The position numbers and the translations under genes are program-made. From Physcomitrium patens (Eukaryota; Streptophyta; Bryopsida; Funariales; Funariaceae), in NCBI RefSeq assembly GCF_000002425.4, contig NC_037262.1, positions 2,858,080 through 2,922,079 on the forward strand: a stretch of DNA of 64,000 nt, given 5' to 3'. How positions within the stretch are numbered: the first letter of the stretch is position 1; every line of letters begins with the position of its first letter. This document shows positions 9,248 to 18,356 of the stretch, piece after piece. Below the pieces are notes generated by a model. That model was not told where the DNA came from and made no database searches. It saw nothing but the letters and a program-made list of their open reading frames with translations.

Positions 9248-12132
9248 AATGAAGAAGGTTCAGCAGCACCAGGAAATTTTGCAGGCATTTAATGTTGAGC
9301 AAGGAGAACTGTCATAGTTGGAGCACGATGGCTACAATATGCTTTCATATAAATGCAAATAGCCAATCAAGTATTCAGCCTCGTACTACTTAACTCCTGC
9401 GACTACTTCGACATATTCCTGGGTATTGAGGAACTCTAACTGTAAAAGATGCTCATGGCATTCTGCAGCATCACAAGGGTGGATGTTGCGAGTGAAGAAG
9501 CTGACAGAAGCGCTTTGCAAATATGACCTCCGTAAGAATTGACCATATACTGAAGTTAGCACACAAGTGGGTTCATGAGTTGCTAGCTTGTGTGAGCATA
9601 GCTTGTATGCACGCATAACGTGTGATAATGTTTTTCCTCTAATGTAATCATTTTAAAAGAAGTATACTTATATTATTGGTTTGCATACATATGCGTATAA
9701 TATGTACACTCGTACCTGAAAGGTGTTGAGGGGCTTTGGTCAGGATCATTTGTCACGATATTGTTTGTATTATGACGTGGTACGAACCACGAGCAGGATA
9801 CGATATGTAAGCTCTCATCTGATAAATTGTGAGTTTTGGACTTCTACATGCAGATTGTCTGGCGACAGGTTTCGTCTGCATTGAATCAAATCACCATTTC
9901 AATAGAGAAGAAGTTTCATCCGACGTCCACTGATGCAAGTTTCTTTTGCATCCTGTATCATGTATTATTTTATTTTCTTCACTTTTCAAAATCAGAATTT
10001 AAAATAATAAATTTCAATTTTAACAATTTATTGTTTGAACTTGTAATCAATATTGATTGCAGGAACTGTAATGAATATATATAAGCTATATTTTATAGTA
10101 ACTCGTTTCAAAATGTTTAAAAAAAAATTATTAAATGTATCATTTAAAGATCAATTTATATTAGTAGAAAATTTTATTAATTTTAATTTTTAATCTACAG
10201 TGTTTCCAATATCTTTGTTGACTTTACTTTTTGCAGTTGTGTATTATTGAAGGCATGATTTGCTTGGTTTTATTTTACATCCGATATATCCAATTTATTA
10301 TTAAATCAGATTGTTCAATATATCGATATTACAATATTAGCATTAATATTAAAATCTAATGGAATCTTCTTTGTAAAAGATTTTTTAAATATTTGTCACT
10401 GACTATTAATTGCAATGTGTTTAGTAGTTTTGCATGTTTTTTTAGTATTCCAAACCAAGTTTTAATATTAGGATTATCTTTATAATTACCAAACTTTGTA
10501 GCTTAGTATAGTTTAAGAACAACAATAATCTATTTTGGAAGATATTTCTATACACATTTATCAATCTTGCTTTGTAACTACAATTGCAACAAAACAATCG
10601 ACAATATCATGCAATGTCAACCTTCCAACTTCTAAAAGATATCAAAAGCAAATAAAGAAATGTTTCATAGAAATCATACATCATAAAGAGAAAAGTCTTA
10701 TTTGAAAAATTATTCTATTAGTTTATAATAGAAGAAGAAGAGTGAATCCAAATGCTTCACTCTAAGAAAACCTACTAATTTAAGCAATAGAATAATACTA
10801 AGTGTGCATCATCCATAAATTTGAAGAATCAATAGTACTGAAAATAATTAGAGCATATGATTTAAATTTAAAAATATTCAAAAAAAATATTAATCAATTT
10901 GATCCAAAACAATTGAGAGCCTTAGGCAACACCCCAATTGAAAAAATCCATGTTCTAAACAAAGCAATCCACAGCAAATGAACTTCAATGGAATTCAATC
11001 TACATAATTTATTAAAATTTCACAACAAACAGACTAAACAGGAATAGAGCTTCCAAGGAAGATTGCAAAACATTGTATAGTGATAGCAAAAGCTTGAATT
11101 AAGACTTCTTAGGAGAATAAGACAACAAAAAAAGTTAACTCCTCAAGCATGCAAAAATGTTAGAAAGAGTAGAAGAAGAACAAAAAAAAAAAGAAAAAAA
11201 GAAAAAGAAAAAAGAAAAAAATACTATTAGAGCAAGTGCTCCAAAATCACAAGAATAAACAAATTTTGGCATTGTAAAATGTAGCATAACAATTAGTCCA
11301 TACCATGCGAGTATTACTTGTGACATGATCATTATATTTGATAACAAAAAAGAGCAAAGAAGAGATAGAAAATGACTAAGATTTGTACCATAGAAAAGAA
11401 GAAAGATAATAAGATGTGCACTGGGGTAAGAAAGAGAGAGAGAGAGGGAGCAAAGTCCTACATTGAGGCAAAGGAGGGAGACTAGGATCCATATTGTGGC
11501 AAAAAAGAGAAAAAAGGAGATTAAGATCTGCATAGAGGCAAAGGAGAGAAGGAGGGAGACTAAGACCTATGGCACAACAAAAAAAAAGAGATTTGGATGA
11601 ATCAATGAAAAGCCTTGGATGTGTGTATAGACATAATGGATATGCATATAACAACTTGGAGTATGCTTATAGCTTGAGCCTTCTTGATTTCTTAATCTTT
11701 TTCAAAATCTTCATTTCTAGACTTAGAATATAAAAGAAATTAAATAAATTTTTACAAAAAGTGTTAGTATTATCATTTAAAAGATTAATAATAATATTCT
11801 AAAATTTTCTTCACACAATTTAACTAAAAGAATTTTAGATGATAGTTAAAAATTATTTTAAGTTTGATTCTTCTATCTTTATTCCTTAAGATAGATCTTT
11901 AGTGTCTTTGCTTGTATATGTATAATGCCTACAACCATCACATTCAAATATAATATTTGTCATTTTTTTCCCTAAAAAATCCATATAATTTTATTAAACT
12001 TTAGACCATTTTGTGCTATATTTTAAATATATGGTTATTCTTAACATACTACTAATATCTTCTTTTCAAAAACTCCAAGACATGATATTGGAAGAAGAGA
12101 TTATATGTGAGATAAAAGGTATTCAAATTCAA
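9248..12132. other. 3' flank and AT-rich intergenic region
   Basis: 9248-9660 keeps the composition of the gene and probably holds its 3' UTR; a short minus-strand frame at 9386-9616 has no recognisable features. From about 9700 the DNA becomes AT-rich. At 11150-11600 there is a purine-rich stretch with degenerate copies of a roughly 65-bp unit containing aggcaaaggagggagacta. Its minus-strand frames are Leu/Ser/Phe-rich and look like low complexity. No gene is supported. Confidence 0.5.
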
Positions 12133-12137
12133 GAAGT

Positions 12138-12557
12138 TGTCACGGACACAAAATACAGACTTGAAATCTAACAAGAAGTTCAAGAAAAAAAGGCAGAACT
12201 AGATTAAACAGATGAATACAAGAACAACACCAGAAAGGTGAGCTAGAACTCCAAGAGATGTGTTGTCGAGACTGAAGAACTCTTCAACATCGATCCCTAT
12301 ATATACTCCTACTTAGGAAACTTCTCGAGCTACTTCTATTAACTAGGAAGCTTCTAGAAAGTTCCAGGGGATTCCTTTCTAGAAGCTTCTAGAAACTTCT
12401 CTTCTAGAAGGTTCCAGAGACTTCCTTTCTAGAAGCATCTAGAAACTTCTCTCTAAAAGGTTCCAGAGGCTTCTCTTCTAGAAGGTTCCAGAGGCTTGTT
12501 TTCTAGAAGGTTCTAGAAACTTCTCTCTAAAAAGTTCTAAGGAATATGTCTCTAACA
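12138..12557 (-). repeat. 3' LTR of H1
   Basis: 420 bp, TG...CA. Minus-strand order: U3 with a TTCTAGAA-rich array (12345-12525), TATA box (12298-12306), then R/U5. Confidence 0.95.
12298..12525 (-). promoter_or_regulatory. H1 3' LTR promoter: TATA box and heat-shock-element array
   Basis: The heat-shock element (HSE) consensus is alternating GAA and TTC units each separated by 2 nt. Perfect runs: four units at 12347-12364; five units at 12377-12399, with three more at 12402-12414 after an orientation repeat; five units at 12501-12523. Degenerate copies lie between, giving a period of about 40 bp. The TATA box reads GTATATATAG on the minus strand at 12298-12306, about 40 bp downstream of the nearest run in the direction of element transcription. 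The array therefore occupies the enhancer position of U3. Confidence 0.8.
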
Positions 12558-12571
12558 TCACCCCCTCCTTT
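12558..12571 (-). other. Polypurine tract of H1
   Basis: The minus strand reads AAAGGAGGGGGTGA directly against the 3' LTR, the expected plus-strand primer site for reverse transcription. Confidence 0.85.
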
Positions 12572-12604
12572 AGCTTCGAGGTCTCTGAGAAGCAATGTTG
12601 TTGA

Positions 12605-12958
12605 TCAGTACCAATGCAAGAAAATGAAGATCTGTCGCATAACTTCTGCTATGAACTCCAACTGTTGTTCACGAGGCAAGTGGTTCATCGACCCTTGAAG
12701 CCAACAGTAGTGGCCCACACCTTCGACTTCTGACCAAGCATGAACTTTTGTGTCCTCATTGTAAAATTGTCCTGCAAACATGCCTTCTGGTTGACCATCG
12801 TAAGCAGGCTCGATCTCAAATACGATCACCAGTGATCGGTTACTCGGTATCCTCCGTCGTCGTCATAGTGCATGTAGTTCTTCATCTCGGGGTCGCCTTC
12901 GTGAGCTACTCGGTTGCAATACTCTGACTGGCATAGTATCTATCTCTTGGCTATCCAT
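12605..12958 (-). pseudogene. ORF3 of H1, unknown protein between pol and 3' LTR
   Basis: A 354-nt frame (117 residues) starts MDSQEIDTMP 114 nt after the pol stop and ends 34 nt before the polypurine tract. It has a basic arginine-rich N-terminal third, then a mixed domain with VFEIEPAYDG, GMFAGQF, HAWSEVEG, GHYCWL and NHLPREQ. Codon 32 is TGA where H2 has CGA, the only break. H2 has the same 354-nt frame with no indel, and X4, of another family, has a clear relative at 60845. No recognised domain. It is not part of pol: the pol stop lies upstream and the frame has its own ATG. A role in the element's life cycle is inferred only from conservation. Confidence 0.75.
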
Positions 12959-13071
12959 ATCAAAAGACCAAACTACGATCTATCTTGGAGAAAATAACTA
13001 CATCAACTATGAATTTTGCTGGTGCTCTCCTCTTTTCTTATATTGTTGGGAGAACAAGCTTCAGAAAGAAG

Positions 13072-16000
13072 CTATCATCGAATTGATTTAGGTTTATCGG
13101 GATGTCGTTGATGAAACTCCTGTACCTTTTGTGGCACATTCGCAAGATTTTCAGCTGGCTCCCATGTTCGCTCATTAATATCATAGCCGCACCAATGAAC
13201 AAGATATTCTAACTTTCCCTACCTTCGCCGTGAATCCAATACCTTTTCAACCTCGTATTCTTCGTGGTTCTCGATTTCAATACTAGGTGGCAGACATTGC
13301 ACTCTTCCAGGAAAAGATGACTCTCGATAAGGTTCCAACAGAGAAACATGAAAGACTGGATGTACCTTCATAGAAGCCGGTAACTCCAGCCGGTATGCCA
13401 CTGGATTAATTTGCTTCTGGATGATAAATGGTCCCAATCTTCGATAGTCCAACTTATCACATAGTCGCTTGGTCATGATATTTCGTCGAAGAAGCCAGGC
13501 TTTGTCTCCAACTTTGAAAGTAGGTGCTGGATTCCAAAATCTATCTGCAGACGTCTTATAGGATTCTTGAGCGGATTGTAATTGAAGCTTCAACATAGTT
13601 TGAAGCTCTGATAGTTGCTTCGCAAATCCTTCAGCTGCTAGATTGTTATTTGTTGACGGACTCAATAAATCAAGCTTCGGATGATACCCATAGTTGGAAA
13701 AGAATGGTGTTTCTTGAGTCGACGCATGGAGGATGTTGTTATATGCAAACTCGGCTAGCGGTAGATAAGTAGTCCAATCGTCTTGCTGATAGTTGATGCT
13801 GCATCGTAAGTACTGCTCCAAGACTTGGTTCACCCGTTCCGTTTGGCCATCAGTTTGAGAATGAAAAGCTGAAGAAAGCTTGATATCCACCTTCAATATC
13901 TCAAAGAGAGATCTCCAAAACTTTGACACGAACTGGGTACCTCGATCTGATATGATATCATCTGGTAGTCCATGATATCGATACACATTATCGAGAAAGA
14001 GTCTTGCTGTGACTTCACTGGACGATGTCTTCTTACGAGGAACAAAGTGTGCCATCTTCGTAAGCCGATCTACCACGACAAAGATGTTGTCAAATGAGTT
14101 TGATGATGGCAAGTCCGTGATGAAGTCCATAGAAATTGAAGACCATGATCGACATGGAATTGGCAATGGCTGTAGAAGTCCATAAGGGCGATGCCGAGGA
14201 TTCTTAGATCTTGAACAGATGTCACAAGAGAGGACAAAATCTTTCACATCCTTCTACATTTGGAGCCACCAAAAATCTCGAGAAATAAGCTCCAAGGTCT
14301 TGTTGAATCCAAAATGTCCCGCAGCTGGAAAATCATGGCGAAATTGAAGAACTCGGAGTCGTGCTAGTCCTTTTAGAATGTACAATCGCTCTTCAAAGTA
14401 TAAAAGATCTCCCTCCACCTTGAACTTGTCATCATTGGTACGTTGCTTGATATCAATGGCTACTGAATCTTTAATGGTCATAGCACGTACCTAGTTTAGG
14501 AAGTCAGCATCAAATGATACAATAGTAGCACAAAGTTGAAATCTCTCTGGCTTCAATAACGTTGTACATTGTTGATCAAACGCTGCTTCTCCAGCCTTTG
14601 GTGCAAGATACGATCTCCTTGATAAAGCATCGGATAGTCCTTGGTGCCTTCCAGGTCGATAAGTGATAACAAAATCGAATCTAGATAGCGACATATTCCA
14701 CCGAGCTTGACGCCGATTTAAAACTCGAGCCGTCATGAAATACTCCAAATTCTTGTGATCCGTATATACGGTTATTGGATGTGCAGCTCCTTCAAGAAAG
14801 TGACGCCATTCTTCGAAAGAATCCTCTATAGCAAGAAGTTCCTTATCGTGGATCTCATAATTGATTTCAGCAACAGAGAACTTCCGAGAATAGAATGCAA
14901 CTCGATGGAACTTCTTATCTTCACTCATTTGTGAAAGCACAGCTCTCAAAGCAAAATCTGAAGCATGAGTTTCTAAATAGAAGGTCTTTGTAAAGTCTGG
15001 ATGTACCAAAATTGGAGCTGTAGTAAATGCTGTCTTCAAATCTTAAAATGCCTTCTCCGCCAAAGGTCCCCATTCCAACTTATCCTTGCATGTTAATTGA
15101 GTGAGAGGAGCAGCAACTTGAGAATAATTCTTGATGAAGATCCGATAAAAGTTAGCAAAACCAAGAAAGCATTGTACGTCTCTAACCGTCTTTAGAACCT
15201 CCCAAGATATGATTGCTTCTACTTTCTTGGGGTCCATCTTCAAACCTTCTGTAGTCGCAATGAATCCCAAAAATTCCATCTCCGTCTGGTGAAATAAACA
15301 CTTTTCTAATTTGGCATATAGTCCTTGCTTGCGTAGTTTCTCCAAGACCAAACGAACATGCTCCTCATACTCTTTCTCGTTTTTAGAGAATATTAGAATA
15401 TCGTCCAAGTAGATGACAACAAAATCGTCGAGGTGTTCTTGAAAGATGTCATTCATCATATGTTGGAAAACCGCTGGAGCATTGGTAAGACCAAAAGGCA
15501 TGACATTATATTCGAAATGACCATACCTTGTACGGAATGCTGTCTTCCACTCATCTCCTTCCTTGATTCGTACGAGATTATAAGCTCCCCTTAGATCAAT
15601 TTTTGTAAAGATCTTCGCACGTCTAAGTTGTTCTAAGAGACTAGAAATCAAGAGTAATGGGTAACGATTTTTCTTTGTTACCTTGTTGAGGCCTCGATAG
15701 TCCACACACATCCGTAATGATCCATCTTTCTTCTTCACAAATAAGATGGGTGCTCCAGCTGATGATTTTGAATGACGAATGAAGTTCTTGGCTAGATTTT
15801 CGTCGATGTACTTTCGTAACTCTGCCAACTCCGTTTGCGATAGATTGTAGATTGGGCCAAAAGGTGGTTGTGCTCCTTCTTGCAAGTCTATGGCACAATC
15901 ATATGGTCGGTGTTCTGGTAGTATGTCGCCGTTCTTCTTTTGAAACACGTCTTCAAAATCTTTATATTGCTCCGGTATACTTGCTGTTGAGATCTTCTCC

Positions 16001-16593
16001 TCGGTAGTTGGAGCCGCATAAATGACAAATGGAGTGCCTTCCTTAGATGATCTTATAAACGCTCTTGCTCCAATGAATAAGGATTTCTTTTTTCGAGGTT
16101 TTTTATTAGGTTTTTTCTTGGGTGGTTTTGTGGGAAAAGTCATCTTCCGCAACCTCCAATCTATCAATGGATTATGTTTTTCCAACCAAGAAAGACCAAG
16201 AATAATAGGATTTGATGGGGTTCTAATAATATTAAAAATAATATGACTACTATGGTCTTTAAACGTTACTTCTATAGGTTTTGATTCATGGGTGATGCTA
16301 CCAGATAATAAAGGTCGCCCATCTATGACCTCAACATGAACAGGTTTTGATTTTTGTACTAAAGGGATCTTATGACGCTTTGCAAATTCTTCGTCTAAAA
16401 AACAAGCAGATGCTCCTGAGTCTAGTAGTGCTAAGGTTCTCAATTTTTGAGGGCCGATAAACAGAGGGATTGTAAAACAAAGTGCAGGTTGGATAAAAAG
16501 AAAGGAACCTGATTGTTGTTGAGATATTTCATTGTCTAGCCGCACGGTTCCTATTGTGGCTGGGCATCCTCGTTTTCCTGAATAAATACTCCC
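13072..16593 (-). pseudogene. pol: Pol of H1: protease, RT, RNase H, integrase, chromodomain
   Basis: One 3522-nt frame with no frameshift, broken by five stops: TAA near 15040, TAG near 14488, TAG near 14248, TAG near 13216, and a TGA just before the natural TAG. Each looks like a single CAA/CAG-to-TAA/TAG, TGG-to-TAG or CGA-to-TGA change. Protease LLDSGAS has its Asp at 16420-16422. RT has [19 protein letters not shown] and an intact YLDD at 15400-15411. RNase H has lost its first Asp (THASDFA for TDASDFA). Integrase has an H-x-H and CDIC zinc module, then MDFITDLP, SDRGTQF and QTERVNQ, so its three acidic residues are intact. The C-terminus (13090-13270) has EYEVEKVLDSRRR, a stop in place of Trp, then EYLVHWCGY and TWEPAENL, a chromodomain that would direct integration to marked chromatin. 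Confidence 0.93.
16551..16593 (-). other. gag/pol overlap in the -1 register
   Basis: The pol frame is open from just below the TAG at 16594-16596, and the gag stop is at 16551-16553, so the two frames share 43 nt. H2 has the same arrangement (25628-25670). The stretch includes GGAAAAC, which is not a classical slippery heptamer. Confidence 0.6.
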
Positions 16594-17576
16594 CTAGTCT
16601 TGACTATGCCTCGATTTTGCTTTTTGGGGCAGTTTCCGACTTTGTGGCCTTCTCCACCGCAATACAAGCATAAATTTTCCTCCATACGTCACTTTTTTTC
16701 TTCTATAGTAAGAGATTTGATACCTACCGCATCAATTTACATGTCTTCCACCTCTGAATGCGAATTCACACTGCTTGCCAACATAGTTGGAGCATGGCGA
16801 ATTGTATGTTGTCTTGAGCGTTGGTCTCGGCGACGTTGGAATAGGCGATTATCGCACTTCACAACTTGGCTAATGGCTTCATTGAGCGTTCGTGGATCAA
16901 GAAGAGTTAACAGCAAATCCTTCACATCATCTCTTAAACCCCAATAGAATTGACTCATCAACGCTTCTTCATCCCAATTGATGTCGCATATTAATTGCCT
17001 GAAATCTGAAGCATAGACTCATGTAGAACGCATCCCTTGTCGTAGCAACCGGATCTTTGTTGTAGCCCATCGAACCTTATCGTGTTCACCAAATGCTTCC
17101 GCAAAAGCTTCCAAAAAGGTTTCGAAGTTGTTTAATATGGATGATCGTTTCTCAAACAAAGGAGCAAACCATGATAGAGCTTGTCCCGTAAGTAAGGTTC
17201 CAACAAGCCCAACACGTGACTCCTCCGTTGGATATCGTTCGGGCTGTAAAACTGTTATCAACCTGATTTGATTGACGAATCCTCGAAACTTGGAATGTGT
17301 TCCATCAAACTTATCTGGAAGGCTAACTCGAGGCTCCTTATGTTGTAGAACTAGTGGTTCTTGTCGAGCCTGAGATAAAGTTGTTTCTCCAAGTGCGGAA
17401 ATTTGAGGCTGGTGTAGTTTAGATTGTGCTATCCCAGATACTCCTTCATTATGAAGCCTTGCCACCACTCCTTCAATCTCTGCAGTTCTTTGTGATAACG
17501 TAGCGAGGGCATTCGTAATAGCATCTAACTTAGACTCCAAACTTTCTGTCATACTAATGTCTTGACCTCCGGCCAT
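16551..17576 (-). pseudogene. gag: Gag of H1
   Basis: A 1026-nt frame from MAGGQDISMTES to TAG at 16551-16553. An N-terminal helix with MTESLESKLDAI precedes the LPDKFDG core and the ALSWFAPL segment of gypsy capsids. A CCHC knuckle C-LY-C-GGEG-H-KVGN-C lies at about 16631-16675. Internal stops occur near 17016, 16734 and 16690. The start is the first ATG after the leader. The last 43 nt overlap the pol frame in the -1 register. Confidence 0.9.
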
Positions 17577-17856
17577 TCTAAAAGAAGGACAAAAATGACC
17601 CTATAAGAGGCAATATTGATTTAAAGGAGGGTAATCCACAACCTATAAAACTCCTTAAGAATTTCAAGAAGAGGGATAATCCACTCTCTCCAAGAAGAAT
17701 AAGACTCCAATATTGTAACAGAAGAAGTATCAATTTAGAGGAGGGTAATCCGCAACCTCTAAAAAATGCTAGTATACCTTCAAGTAGAAGGGTAATCCAC
17801 ACTCTACTAAGAAAGAACTAGTTCTGATATCTCAAGTTAGTGTAGTCTCGACAAAC
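17577..17856 (-). other. 5' leader of H1 with tandem stem-loops and offset PBS
   Basis: Plus-strand stems: TTTAGAGG (17734-17741) with CCTCTAAA (17756-17763), loop AGGGTAATCCGCAA; AGTAGA (17783-17788) with TCTACT (17803-17808), loop AGGGTAATCCACAC. Two weaker copies are at about 17618-17650 and 17669-17688. They form two modules, each with two hairpins and a caatattg box. A tRNA-Met PBS-like site (GATATCAGAACTAG on the minus strand) lies at 17818-17831, 25 nt inside the LTR edge. Confidence 0.75.
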
Positions 17857-18351
17857 TGTCACGGACACAAATTACAGACTTGAAATCTAACAAGAAGTTC
17901 AAGAAGAAGTGGCAGAACTAGATTAAACAGATGAATACAAGAACAACACCAGAAAGGTGAGCTAGAACTCCAAGAGATGTGTTGTCGAGACTGAAGAACT
18001 CTTCAGCCTCGATCCCTATATATACTCTTACTTAGGAAGCTTCTCGAGCTACTTCTATTAACTAGGAAGCTTCTAGAAGGTTCCAGAGGCTTCTTTTCTA
18101 GAAGGTTCTAGAAACTTCTCGAGCTACTTCTATTAACTAGGAAGCTTCTAGAAAGTTCCAGGGGATTCCTTTCTAAAAGCTTCTAGAAACTTCTCTTCTA
18201 GAAGGTTCCAGAGACTTCCTTTCTAGAAGCTTCTAGAAACTTCTCTCTAAAAGGTTCCAGAGGCTTCTCTTCTAGAAGGTTCCAGAGGCTTGTTTTCTAG
18301 AAGGTTCTAGAAACTTCTCTCTAGAAAGTTCTAAGGAATATGTCTCTAACA
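17857..18351 (-). repeat. 5' LTR of H1
   Basis: 495 bp, TG...CA. Same layout as the 3' LTR plus a 75-bp internal duplication within the HSE array. Confidence 0.95.
18017..18330 (-). promoter_or_regulatory. H1 5' LTR promoter: TATA box and expanded HSE array
   Basis: TATA box at 18017-18025 (ctatatatac on the plus strand). Perfect alternating GAA/TTC runs include four units at 18066-18083 and five units at 18096-18118, with further runs to 18330. The array is about 75 bp longer than in the 3' LTR. This LTR is the one that would drive genomic transcription. Confidence 0.8.
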
Positions 18352-18356
18352 GAAGT

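Larger units (their letters stand above)
12138..18351 (-). mobile_element. Chromovirus H1 (Ty3/gypsy LTR retrotransposon), complete but disabled
   Basis: A 6214-bp element flanked by the perfect 5-bp duplication GAAGT (12133-12137 and 18352-18356). On the minus strand the order is 5' LTR (17857-18351), leader, gag, pol with protease, RT, RNase H, integrase and chromodomain, a third frame, polypurine tract, 3' LTR (12138-12557). Both LTRs read TGTCACGG...TAACA on the plus strand and differ by about a dozen substitutions plus a 75-bp internal duplication, so the insertion is moderately recent. The integrase-before-LTR order and the chromodomain identify it as a chromovirus. Confidence 0.95.

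Noticed and set aside
11135..11654. Hydrophobic frames suggesting membrane proteins
   Set aside because: They arise from purine-rich degenerate repeats read in antisense; Leu/Phe/Ser content follows composition.
17578..17802. Minus-strand frame in the H1 leader
   Set aside because: It is the repeated stem-loop leader read as protein; the gag start lies downstream at 17576.
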